A DNA stretch of 38,644 bases from Fuerstiella sp. (lineage in GTDB: Bacteria > Planctomycetota > Planctomycetia > Planctomycetales > Planctomycetaceae), in the NCBI GenBank assembly GCA_029247265.1, contig JAQWLN010000178.1, positions 1 to 38,644 of the forward strand, read 5' to 3'. Each line of letters starts with the position of its first letter. The first letter of the stretch is position 1. Shown piece after piece: positions 7,115-15,425 of this stretch. The translations under genes and the position numbers were made by a program. Under the pieces are notes generated by a model. That model searched no databases and was not told the origin of the DNA. It saw only the letters and a program-made list of their open reading frames with translations.

Positions 7115-8677
7115 ATGGCCAACCAAGCTCTGCGAAGCGAGGACCACGCTGCCAACCGCATCGAAGACGGAGCCGCGCGGATCGTCATTGTTGGCGGCGG
7201 CACGGCCGGGTGGATGACTGCGGCACTGCTGAGTCATTCGCTGACGACTCAGGAATGTGTCATCACCGTCGTCGATGACGGCGCGGGAGGCATCGGTGTT
7301 GGTGAAGCCACCATTCCGTCGATCGTTCAGTTGGTGCGAACGCTGGGTGGCGACGAAGCCGAATTTATGCGAGCGTGCGATGCGACGTGGAAGCTTGGGA
7401 TTCAGTTCTGCAATTGGAAGAACGAAGGACACACCACGTGGCATCCCTTCGGGCAGTGCGGCGCTGTACTCGACGAACGCGATCTGTTTTCCTACTGGCT
7501 GGCCGATCAGCAGCGTCCGTATCATTCGTATTCAGTGAATTGGGCCGCGGCGCTGGCTGGCAAGAGTCCTCACGCGCGGAACTCGCTGTCGCCGATTTCT
7601 GCCACGGGATCCTACGCGTTTCATCTCAACGCGGCGCAGCTCGTGGAGTGGCTAAAAAAACGAGCTCTGGCGAACGGGACGCTGGTGGTCCATCAGCGGG
7701 TTGAAAGGGTCGAAGCCAATGGCGAGGGGCAGGTGGCGTCCGTCAGGCTCCGCGATGGCCACCAGGTTTCCGGAGACCTGTTCGTCGACTGTTCCGGTTT
7801 TGATGGTGTGCTGATGCGCACCTGTGCTCAGCAAAAATGGGTTGATTCCGATGCTCAGCTGCTGTGCGACAAAGCCGTGACCCTGCGGCTGCCCGCGACG
7901 AACGTCAAGCCGCCCTTCACGACGGCAACCGCGCTGTCTGCGGGCTGGGCGTGGGAAATTCCGCTGATGACTCGGCGAGGCGTCGGCTATGTGTACAGCA
8001 GTCAATTCGTTTCTGATGAAGACGCTGTTGAGGAACTGAAAGTCAATGTCGGTGCGTCTGAAAACACAGTAGAAATCGAGCCTCAATTCCTGACGATGCA
8101 GGTAGGTCGTCACGCTCAAGCGTGGATTGGAAACGTCGTGGCGATTGGTCTGTCGGCAGGATTCGTGGAACCGCTGGAATCCAGTGGTCTGCATTTGATT
8201 CAGACCGCGATCGAACGACTTCTGCAGTACCTGCCAACACCAAACACAACTGAGAAAGCTCAAGACGCATTGCGAACGCAGTACAATGCGGAAGCGGCCA
8301 AGCAGTACGACGAAGTTCGAGACTTCGTGCAACTGCACTATCTCGTGAGCGAACGGGACGAACCGTTTTGGAAAGCGGCTCGCGAAACGCTACAGAGCGC
8401 GGCCCTGCAGCATCGTCTTCGCCTGTACAAAGAAATTGGGATGCTGGATGTTCTGCAGTCCAGCGCTTTCCCTGACGCCAGTTACTACTACCTCCTGGCG
8501 GGCAATGGCTGGCTGCCGAAGAGACCAGCCGCTCTGTCACTTTCGGTGGAACGCGAGCAATTGCAGATCGTTCTGCAGGCGATTCTGGATCAGAACCAAA
8601 GTGCGCTTCGGCAACTGCCGCTGCACGAAGAAATGCTGCAGCACGTGCACGCGACCGGTGCTGCCAAGGCGTCGTAG
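7115..8677 (+). CDS. Flavin-dependent tryptophan-type halogenase
   Basis: A 520-residue protein of the usual length for FADH2-dependent halogenases of the PrnA/RebH type, which chlorinate or brominate aromatic rings such as indole. All hallmark elements are visible: the FAD motif GGGTAGW (residues 27-33), GEATIPS (63-69), a Lys at 93 in TWKLGIQF matching the catalytic lysine that carries hypohalous acid, the W-x-W-x-I-P motif (W278-A-W280-E-I-P283), and FVEPLESSGLHL with Glu355 and Ser356 at the place of the catalytic glutamate and chloride-binding serine. A separate flavin reductase is needed and none is encoded nearby. The gene sits between two radical SAM genes in one operon. Its C-terminal tail (LPLHEEMLQHVH) is shared with the degenerate paralogue at 13846. 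It should be an active enzyme; substrate and regiochemistry are unknown. Confidence 0.93.
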   Translation: MANQALRSEDHAANRIEDGAARIVIVGGGTAGWMTAALLSHSLTTQECVITVVDDGAGGIGVGEATIPSIVQLVRTLGGDEAEFMRACDATWKLGIQFCNWKNEGHTTWHPFGQCGAVLDERDLFSYWLADQQRPYHSYSVNWAAALAGKSPHARNSLSPISATGSYAFHLNAAQLVEWLKKRALANGTLVVHQRVERVEANGEGQVASVRLRDGHQVSGDLFVDCSGFDGVLMRTCAQQKWVDSDAQLLCDKAVTLRLPATNVKPPFTTATALSAGWAWEIPLMTRRGVGYVYSSQFVSDEDAVEELKVNVGASENTVEIEPQFLTMQVGRHAQAWIGNVVAIGLSAGFVEPLESSGLHLIQTAIERLLQYLPTPNTTEKAQDALRTQYNAEAAKQYDEVRDFVQLHYLVSERDEPFWKAARETLQSAALQHRLRLYKEIGMLDVLQSSAFPDASYYYLLAGNGWLPKRPAALSLSVEREQLQIVLQAILDQNQSALRQLPLHEEMLQHVHATGAAKAS

Positions 8678-8707
8678 ACGAAATTCCGCTGGGTCTTCAA
8701 GAACAAT

Positions 8708-10132
8708 ATGACATCTTCATTCCGAGACATTCGCCGCCTCGCGCTGGTGTGTTTGACTCCATCTGTGGACAGCCATGAACACGACGGATCTGAACTTCCG
8801 TCGTATGGAATCCATCGGATTATGGCTGCTGTGGTTGCTCATCCACAACTTTCCGACTGCGAAGTGCAGCTCTTCGATTTGGAGACGGCCGACGTCGACA
8901 GCTACGTCGCCGACCTGCTGGAATTTGATCCACAAGTCGTTGGCTTTTCGCTGTTTGTGTGGTCGACCAAATGTCTGGTCGAAGTTGCTCGGCGTATCAA
9001 GCAGCGATCACCGCACTGCGTGATCGTCTTCGGCGGACCGTCGGCTCGACCGCCCCTTCTGGATCTCACGCCTTATCAGAAAGCCATTGATTACGTCGAC
9101 GCCGTCGTCACGCGCGAAGGCGAAGAGACGTTCTGCGATCTCATCATCGCCTTGCAGGAAAAGCTCGCGACAGTTGACGTGTTCGACACACTTGTCAACG
9201 TTCCGGGGCTCGACCTACCCACGCCGCTGAGCTGGCGAAACACGGGATTCCGTCCGCCACCGCAAAGTCTGAACGACATCGCTTCGCCGTATCAGATGGG
9301 GCTGATGAGTTATCAGGCCGTGGGGTATCTGGAATCGTTTCGTGGTTGTCCGATGTCGTGCACCTTCTGCGAATGGGGCGCCAAAGACATTTCGAAAGGT
9401 TGTTTTTCGGAAGAATACCTGACTCGAGAACTCGCCGCGCTTCAGGCACACGATTGTCCGGCGGTGTTCAATGTGGATGCCGGTCTGAACCTGAATGCAG
9501 CTGCCTTTCGCAACTTGGCCAATGCCGAACGCAATGTCGGATTCTTGAAAGACAGCCAGCTGTGGTGCGAAATCTATCCTTCGATGATCAAGGATGAACA
9601 CATTGAATTCCTATCGCAATGCGGACCATCGTATCTGGGCGTTGGGCTTCAATCCTTCAATCCGGAACTGCTGAAACGACTGCAGCGACCCTATGGCCGC
9701 GAAAAATTCGGGCCGGCGATTGAGAAGCTGCACACCGTAGCAGCGAACATCGAAGTGCAGATCATCTTCGGACTGCCGACGGATACGTGGGACGGTTTCA
9801 TTGAAACATTGAACTACGCGCTCACGCTGCCGGTCACGGTACGCGTGTATCACACGCTGGTGCTGCCTGATGCTTTGATGACGCGCGGGTTGTCGGAGTG
9901 GGAAATGAAGTACGATCCGTACACTCTTTCGATGCAGTCCTGTGTGGGCTGGACGGAACAGGAACTTCTCGACATGCGCGACCTGCTGACGCGAGAAACC
10001 ACTCTGTGCGGCGGAACGGCAGGCGACTTCTGGTGGTCGTTTCCGCCGGCCAGCCGACGCGCCACGATTCCCAATCTGTCACAGAAACACTTCGCGCCTG
10101 CTCCCGAAGCGGGGGGGCGCAAGAGTGCCTGA
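8708..10132 (+). CDS. B12-binding radical SAM enzyme (first copy)
   Basis: A 474-residue protein. Residues 10-145 form a cobalamin-binding Rossmann-like domain, with VVGFSLFVWS and VIVFGGPSA at its strand ends. The cobalt-ligating D-x-H-x-x-G motif of base-off/His-on proteins is absent, as is usual in this class. The radical SAM motif is Cys214-x3-Cys218-x2-Cys221 (RGCPMSCTFCEWG). Later blocks YLGVGLQSF and VQIIFGLPTDTWDGF are typical of the SAM barrel. B12-dependent radical SAM enzymes often methylate unactivated carbon, and the tryptophan C2-methylase TsrM belongs to the wider group, but the reaction here is unknown. It is clearly paralogous to the next gene and overlaps it by 8 bases. Confidence 0.9.
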   Translation: MTSSFRDIRRLALVCLTPSVDSHEHDGSELPSYGIHRIMAAVVAHPQLSDCEVQLFDLETADVDSYVADLLEFDPQVVGFSLFVWSTKCLVEVARRIKQRSPHCVIVFGGPSARPPLLDLTPYQKAIDYVDAVVTREGEETFCDLIIALQEKLATVDVFDTLVNVPGLDLPTPLSWRNTGFRPPPQSLNDIASPYQMGLMSYQAVGYLESFRGCPMSCTFCEWGAKDISKGCFSEEYLTRELAALQAHDCPAVFNVDAGLNLNAAAFRNLANAERNVGFLKDSQLWCEIYPSMIKDEHIEFLSQCGPSYLGVGLQSFNPELLKRLQRPYGREKFGPAIEKLHTVAANIEVQIIFGLPTDTWDGFIETLNYALTLPVTVRVYHTLVLPDALMTRGLSEWEMKYDPYTLSMQSCVGWTEQELLDMRDLLTRETTLCGGTAGDFWWSFPPASRRATIPNLSQKHFAPAPEAGGRKSA

Positions 10133-11501
10133 GGCAACCGTCCATTTATCTGATGTACAGAAACGAACGGGGCGCCACGTGGCTTTGGTCGCCATGTATC
10201 CCATTCCTGATCCCGCCATGCCCGAATTGATTTCGAATCATGGCGTCCGCATGGTTGAGGCAACTTTGCGAGCATCGGAACTGGACGGGCTGGATGTTGT
10301 TGTGTTCGATCTGCATGATGCGGCGGCCGACGATCTGACACAGACGCTGATCGATATCGATCCGGATATCGTGGGTTTTTCCTGCTATTTGTGGTCATTT
10401 CCGCTATTCGCCGAAGTCGCCGAAAGGCTGGCGAATGACGACCCCGCCCGCATGCTGCTGTTCGGCGGTCCGTCCGCTCAGCCATCCATGCTGGATCAGG
10501 CACCGTTCCACACCACGCGCGCCGCAATCGACGCGTTGATTGTTGGCGAAGGCGAACTCACGTTTCTGGAACTGGTGACTCGACAACATCGTCAACCGCG
10601 GAACATCGCCGATGTGCGAGGCATCGCGCAATGGGATGGCGCTGAGTGGCACCAAACCCCAAAGCGGCCTCTGGCCGATCTGAATGAACTGCCGTCGCCA
10701 TATGTGATGCAACTCGTTCCACCGGGCGGTCTGGGAGTTCTGCAGACCTATCGCGGCTGTCCGTACACGTGTTCGTTTTGCGAATGGGGCACGATGGAAT
10801 CTCCCAAACGTGTTCGCACGGCCGACCATTTGGCTCAGGAATTTGACGCGATGGATTCCCTGGGAGTCGACGGCGCATTGCTGGTCGACGCCGGGCTGAA
10901 TCTGAATTCGAAAGCCTTCGAACAACTGGACAAGGCAGCTCAGCAGACGGATTTCTTCCGTCATCGCAAACTGATTTCAGAAGTGTATCCGGCGAAGATT
11001 CAGGATCCTCACATTCGTTTTCTGGAACGGATCGGCAATCCGCTGGTGGGCATAGGACTGCAGTCGTTCGACAACGATGTGCTGGCCAATGTCGAACGTT
11101 CGTTTGAAGAATCTCGCTTCATCACGAACGTTCAACAGTTGACCGAGGTTGCTCGTGTGGCGATCGAAATCATTATGGGACTCCCGGGTGATTCTCCCGA
11201 ACAGTTTCGTGAAAGTTTCCATCGTGCGCGTTCGTTTCCGTGTGCGCTGCGAGTCTACCACTGTTGCGTTTTGCCATCCGCTCTGATGGTAAGGTCTCCG
11301 CCTGAACACGCGCTGAACTACGATCCAGTGTCGCTGAAAATTCGGTCGTGCCTGGGCTGGTCAGAAGACGATGTGCGTCGGGAATGTGATTTTCTGAATG
11401 CGGAGGCTCACGGAAACACGGGACAAATCGGCGATTATTTCTGGGTCTTTTCCGCTCCTCAGAATCCTTCCATTCAACCGCGGAGGTCCACGGCAGCATG
11501 A
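10125..11501 (+). CDS. B12-binding radical SAM enzyme (second copy)
   Basis: A 458-residue paralogue of the preceding gene. The start is GTG at 10125, inside the end of the previous gene and just downstream of a G-rich tract. The later ATG at 10194 would remove the first strand of the B12 domain (RHVALVAMYPI). The cobalamin domain has IVGFSCYLWS and MLLFGGPSA. The radical SAM motif is Cys212-x3-Cys216-x2-Cys219 (RGCPYTCSFCEWG). The shared phrases VDAGLNLN, LVGIGLQSF and IIMGLPGDSPEQF align block by block with the first copy. Its TGA overlaps the ATG of the oxygenase gene (ATGA). Two copies side by side suggest two successive modifications, or a heterodimer. Confidence 0.9.
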   Translation: MPEATVHLSDVQKRTGRHVALVAMYPIPDPAMPELISNHGVRMVEATLRASELDGLDVVVFDLHDAAADDLTQTLIDIDPDIVGFSCYLWSFPLFAEVAERLANDDPARMLLFGGPSAQPSMLDQAPFHTTRAAIDALIVGEGELTFLELVTRQHRQPRNIADVRGIAQWDGAEWHQTPKRPLADLNELPSPYVMQLVPPGGLGVLQTYRGCPYTCSFCEWGTMESPKRVRTADHLAQEFDAMDSLGVDGALLVDAGLNLNSKAFEQLDKAAQQTDFFRHRKLISEVYPAKIQDPHIRFLERIGNPLVGIGLQSFDNDVLANVERSFEESRFITNVQQLTEVARVAIEIIMGLPGDSPEQFRESFHRARSFPCALRVYHCCVLPSALMVRSPPEHALNYDPVSLKIRSCLGWSEDDVRRECDFLNAEAHGNTGQIGDYFWVFSAPQNPSIQPRRSTAA

Positions 11502-12376
11502 CATCAACCACATCCGTTCACGAACAGACTGCCCTTGTCGGAGCACCGCAGCCATTCCTGCGCCTGTTGGAGTTCGACTGCGACGATACTGACCAGCATC
11601 TCGACAGCATTGGTCACATTCGAGACGGTCGGCTCACCGGCATTATTGTCCGCCGTGTCTATGATGCCGAATTCATGGCCTCAGTGACCGTTCGACTCGA
11701 ACGACACGACCCGCCATTCTTAAAGACGCCATTTCCGAAAAAGTTCCGTTCCTGGTTTTATGGTCGTAATCTGAATCTGATGGGCACGGATCCGAAATCG
11801 TACTTTCGCCACGCGGGCGCGTTTCATGATCAGATGGATGAACTGTTTCCTGCAGAACGCGGCATCAATCAGCATTTGATGCGTGTGTTGTCGCGTCTGG
11901 ACGGTGGCCGCCGCTATTGTGCAGCACCGGGGCCGGAAGTCGGACAGAACTATATGTTGACGACGTTTCGAGGCCACGCGGAAGGCGGATATATTCCCGC
12001 TCATTGCGACAACGAACAGTCAGTTCGGCCGGCCTATGAACATCTAAGCACTCTGGTTTCTGATCACATGTATTCCGTGGTCCTGATGATCGGTGCCGCA
12101 GACGACGGTGGCGAACTTGAAATCTTTGATCACCGCATCGAACCATCGGAGGCGAGCGACGATCAGAGTAGCAACACGGGAGCCAACGCTGGAAAGATCG
12201 ACCTGTCGCAGTTGTCATCGGCAAAGATTCCACTGCGGCCCGGCGACATGATCGTTGTCGATTCCGGACGCTATCTGCACCACGTGACGCCGATCCAGGG
12301 ACCGAAAACTCGGTGGGTGGCCTGCAGCTTTATGGCTCATTCAGTGGATCGCAACGCGGTCTACTGTTGGGGATAA
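11498..12376 (+). CDS. 2OG-Fe(II) dioxygenase, prolyl-hydroxylase-like
   Basis: A 292-residue protein. The iron-binding facial triad is seen as His169-x-Asp171 (HCDNEQ) and His261 or His262 (RYLHHVTPI), with Arg272 (KTRW) ten residues after His262 in the usual place for binding the 2-oxoglutarate carboxylate. The strands between (SVVLMIGAADDGGELEIFD and LRPGDMIVVDSG) are the double-stranded beta-helix. Such enzymes hydroxylate or desaturate peptides, amino acids or small molecules. A Ser/Asp/Asn-rich insertion at about 212-230 interrupts the barrel. The gene is coupled to the upstream radical SAM gene by an ATGA overlap and ends one base before the next start, so it is part of the same operon. 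The substrate cannot be told. Confidence 0.85.
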   Translation: MTSTTSVHEQTALVGAPQPFLRLLEFDCDDTDQHLDSIGHIRDGRLTGIIVRRVYDAEFMASVTVRLERHDPPFLKTPFPKKFRSWFYGRNLNLMGTDPKSYFRHAGAFHDQMDELFPAERGINQHLMRVLSRLDGGRRYCAAPGPEVGQNYMLTTFRGHAEGGYIPAHCDNEQSVRPAYEHLSTLVSDHMYSVVLMIGAADDGGELEIFDHRIEPSEASDDQSSNTGANAGKIDLSQLSSAKIPLRPGDMIVVDSGRYLHHVTPIQGPKTRWVACSFMAHSVDRNAVYCWG

Positions 12377-12377
12377 C

Positions 12378-13238
12378 ATGACTTTGCAAACCACCAGTGA
12401 ACCGCGATCACCTGTGTACTTCGATCGCATGATCGACGCTTTCCACGCTGGAACGACGGGCCGTCATGCGCATCTGGGACATTGGAATCTGCGCGACGAC
12501 GGCACGGCTGACGACTACGGGACCGAAGATCCCAACGCCTTCGCACGAGCTCAATCACGACTGAATTCGGAAGTGATTCGGATGGCCAGTGTCGCTCCGG
12601 GCACGCGAATCCTGGACGTTGCCTGCGGTTTCGGAGGACTTATCCAAACGCTGGACGAACTGCTGACAAACGCAGATCTGACGGGCATCAATATCGACAT
12701 CCGGCAGTTGGAGATCTGCCAGCGACTGCCGTCTGTAAACGACAATGCGCTCCGCTGGCAGGAAGCGGATGCATGTGACCTGCCGTTTGCTGATGCGACG
12801 TTCGATACGCTGTTTTGCATCGAAGCGATGTTTCACTTTGCGTCGCGAGACCAGTTTCTGGCGGAAACGCAGCGAGTTCTGAAGCCCGGTGGAGTGCTGG
12901 TGCTGACGGATGTCGTCCTTCTTCAGGACGACCGGATGCCGTCGTTCTGTTTCGATGCGATTTTGAATGACGGCTACGGTCCCTGGCCCGATCCGTGGTG
13001 CGAATCGGGTGACGCCACAACATTGTTGAAGTCGTCCGGGAACTGGACTGACATCGCCAGGATCGATGCGACTCAAAACACGCTGCCCAGCTACGGATAC
13101 ATCGCACCAAAACACGTTCGCGACCATCATGCGCCCAATGACGTGGCCGCCCGTTCTGCGTTGTTGCTGCAATGGCTGCATACCAATCAGCTGCTGCGTT
13201 ACGAATACGTTTCGGCCACAGTGGGAGCGAAATCATGA
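12378..13238 (+). CDS. SAM-dependent methyltransferase, class I (UbiE/tocopherol type)
   Basis: A 286-residue class I methyltransferase. Motif I is LDVACGFGG at residues 79-87, followed by LTGINIDIRQLEIC (motif II area), EADACDLPFADATFDTLFCIEAMFHF (motifs III and IV), and LKPGGVLVLTDVV (post-motif block). The N-terminal GHWNLRDDGTADDY is typical of the small-molecule C-, N- or O-methyltransferases related to UbiE, tocopherol methyltransferase and the rebeccamycin enzyme RebM. The acceptor is unknown. The gene starts one base after the oxygenase stop, and its own stop overlaps the next start (ATGA at 13235), so translation is probably coupled. Confidence 0.88.
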   Translation: MTLQTTSEPRSPVYFDRMIDAFHAGTTGRHAHLGHWNLRDDGTADDYGTEDPNAFARAQSRLNSEVIRMASVAPGTRILDVACGFGGLIQTLDELLTNADLTGINIDIRQLEICQRLPSVNDNALRWQEADACDLPFADATFDTLFCIEAMFHFASRDQFLAETQRVLKPGGVLVLTDVVLLQDDRMPSFCFDAILNDGYGPWPDPWCESGDATTLLKSSGNWTDIARIDATQNTLPSYGYIAPKHVRDHHAPNDVAARSALLLQWLHTNQLLRYEYVSATVGAKS

Positions 13239-13849
13239 ACCATGTCGTCGCAATTTGCGGAACGATGGGCAGCGGTAAGTCGACCATGCTGGAACGACTG
13301 TCGTCACAGCTGGAAGGTTGCATCGTGCTGCAGGAAGATGATTACAACCCCGCGACGCTGCAGTCGGTTGACGAAGTGCAGGCTTGGTGGGACCGCGGTG
13401 GGGAACTCGACGAGTTCGATCTGTCGCCGCTGGTGGCGAAGTTGAACGCGGAAACTGCGGGTGCGGACAACATCGTGTTTCTGGAAACGCAATTCGGACG
13501 GCTGCATCCGGCGCTTCGGCCGTTGATCGATCTGCAGATTTGGATCGACGTTGACGCCGACATCGCGTTCGCTCGCAAGGTGGCTCAGCTGAGTCGCGAG
13601 ATGCTGAGCCAGCGTGAGTCGGAGGCGACTGACGATTCGCTGGAATGGCTTGCTGGGTTTTGTGACAGCTATGTGCACACAACACGGAAACTGTTCGCCA
13701 AGCAGCGGATACAGGTCGGACAGCAGGCTGATGAACGCATCGATGGAAGCGGGGCGCCGGAAGTGACGTTTGGACGGATACAGGCCGTGCTTGCACCGTT
13801 GTTTGGTTTCGAACAAGCGGAAGTGATCGTAAAGGAAAGTTTATTATGA
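13235..13849 (+). CDS. P-loop kinase-like protein
   Basis: A 204-residue protein starting at 13235, where the ATG overlaps the previous stop; an in-frame upstream extension to 13172 lies within the methyltransferase gene and is rejected. Residues 9-17 are a Walker A motif (GTMGSGKST). QEDDYNPA at 33-40 matches the DD-Y element after the second strand in uridine-kinase and deoxynucleoside-kinase-like folds. VFLETQFGR and LQIWIDVDADIAFARKV at 85-120 look like the Walker B region and the LID-side R/K helix. It likely phosphorylates a small molecule, which would be unusual in a halogenase cluster. Alternatively it provides ATP hydrolysis or resistance. Its TGA overlaps the ATG of the second halogenase homologue. 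Confidence 0.78.
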   Translation: MNHVVAICGTMGSGKSTMLERLSSQLEGCIVLQEDDYNPATLQSVDEVQAWWDRGGELDEFDLSPLVAKLNAETAGADNIVFLETQFGRLHPALRPLIDLQIWIDVDADIAFARKVAQLSREMLSQRESEATDDSLEWLAGFCDSYVHTTRKLFAKQRIQVGQQADERIDGSGAPEVTFGRIQAVLAPLFGFEQAEVIVKESLL

Positions 13850-15417
13850 ACGACGAGTCACAGAAACGTCCGGCCGATTTTCCGACGGTACGATTCCCCA
13901 AACGAGTCGTGATTCTGGGAGATGATGCGTGTGCATGGATGTCGGCAACGATGCTGCAGCGGCACTGCGGTCGATTGGGGATTCAAGTCACTGTGTGTTC
14001 GCATGGACCGACGGTGCCTGGCAACTTCCGGACGTATTCAACAACGCCAGCACTGAGTGGTCTGCTAAAGAACCTGGGTATTGACGAACACGATCTGCTG
14101 CGCGCGTGTCGCGGCACGTATAAACTGGCCACTCAGTATTCTGACTGGACCAGCGAGGGGCGAGATTTCTGGCAGCCGATCGGGATGCATTCGCAACGCA
14201 TCGAAGGTCTGCCACTCTTCGATGCGTGGTTCTCTGAACGCAAAGCCGGACGACTTTTGCGGCCTCTGCATTCGTATGCGGCTCACTGGACCGCGTCGCT
14301 TGCCGGAAAGAGTCCTCATTCTTTTTCGGCGACGTCAATGTTCGCAGAAACGGGGACGTATGGGTTTCATGTGGATGCGCCGGAGCTTGCCGAGTGGTTC
14401 CGCAAAGTCGCGCTGAAGTCCGGCGTGGAAGAAGTGCCGGCTCCGATTGCAAAAGTCGCTCCGAATGGCCGCGGAGGAGTGGCTCAAGTTGTCTGCGACG
14501 ATGGAAAGGCGGTTCCTGGGGACTTGTTTCTGGATTGCCGAGCAGTCGATGCAGCGTTGCGCGATTCATCGTCGAAAGACTGGACGTCGTGGCAGGCACA
14601 GTTCTCATGCGATCGCGTCGCCACCTCCCGTACCCCAGCCACACGACAAGTGCCTGTTTTTACTCGACTTTGCGGTCACGAAAACGGCTGGTCGCGGACG
14701 GTTCCGCTGGCGACTGAGATGGAATGGACGTACGCGTTTGACAGCCAACACGAATCAGATCGGGAGGCAGGGCAGCGGTTGCGGATGATCAGCAGTCCTT
14801 CCGGCCCACGCGATGACCCCGCCGAAGCCGCCATCGAATTTCAGTCGATTCATTACGGCCGCCGCACGAAATTCTGGAAAGACAACGTCGTTAATCTCGG
14901 AACCGCCGCCTGCCGGTTCGCGCCGGTTGTGTCTGCAGACCTGCACCTACAGCAGGCGGGAATCGAACTGCTGCTGGAGTTGTTTCCGGATCGAAAAATT
15001 GGCCGCGCGACACGGGCGGAATATAACGCTCGCATGGCGTCTATCGCAGATGAAGCTCGAGAAGCCGCGCAGCTGACGCACGTTATGCGTCGATCTTCGG
15101 TGGCTCAGTCGCAGCACGCTACGGAAGCGATGACTGACGTTTTGCAGCAGGCGCTGTCATTGTATGACGCTTGCGGAGTCGTGAATGTGACGAACGCCGA
15201 ATCGATGGCAGCTGAGGAAATTCGTTGGTTTCTGGCGGGCTGCGGCCGGTTGCCGGATCGCCCGGCGCTGTCGGTGCGAGCGGTCGATCCCAATCAGATT
15301 CCACATGGTCTGCGAGAGGCCTTGAAACGTAGTGAGGCGATTGTCAAAGAACTTCCACTGCACGAAGAACTGCTGGACTGGATCCACACCGGTCCGTTTC
15401 AGCAGAGCGTCGGATAG
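13846..15417 (+). CDS. Degenerate halogenase paralogue, probably non-catalytic
   Basis: A 523-residue homologue of the halogenase at 7115, collinear along its length and ending in the same tail (LPLHEELLDWIH against LPLHEEMLQHVH). The defining motifs are lost. The FAD motif GGGTAGW is GDDACAW (25-31). The GEATIPS block is replaced by TYSTTPA. W-x-W-x-I-P is W282-S-R-T-V-P287. The FVEPLESSG block is FAPVVSADL, so the catalytic glutamate position is Val362. The lysine equivalent to Lys93 is kept (TYKLATQYSDW), as is SLAGKSPH. The reading frame is intact and tightly coupled (ATGA) to the genes around it, so this is a preserved protein and not a pseudogene. It may be a partner subunit, a substrate binder or a new enzyme on an old fold. 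Confidence 0.85.
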   Translation: MNDESQKRPADFPTVRFPKRVVILGDDACAWMSATMLQRHCGRLGIQVTVCSHGPTVPGNFRTYSTTPALSGLLKNLGIDEHDLLRACRGTYKLATQYSDWTSEGRDFWQPIGMHSQRIEGLPLFDAWFSERKAGRLLRPLHSYAAHWTASLAGKSPHSFSATSMFAETGTYGFHVDAPELAEWFRKVALKSGVEEVPAPIAKVAPNGRGGVAQVVCDDGKAVPGDLFLDCRAVDAALRDSSSKDWTSWQAQFSCDRVATSRTPATRQVPVFTRLCGHENGWSRTVPLATEMEWTYAFDSQHESDREAGQRLRMISSPSGPRDDPAEAAIEFQSIHYGRRTKFWKDNVVNLGTAACRFAPVVSADLHLQQAGIELLLELFPDRKIGRATRAEYNARMASIADEAREAAQLTHVMRRSSVAQSQHATEAMTDVLQQALSLYDACGVVNVTNAESMAAEEIRWFLAGCGRLPDRPALSVRAVDPNQIPHGLREALKRSEAIVKELPLHEELLDWIHTGPFQQSVG

Positions 15418-15425
15418 GTGTTCTG

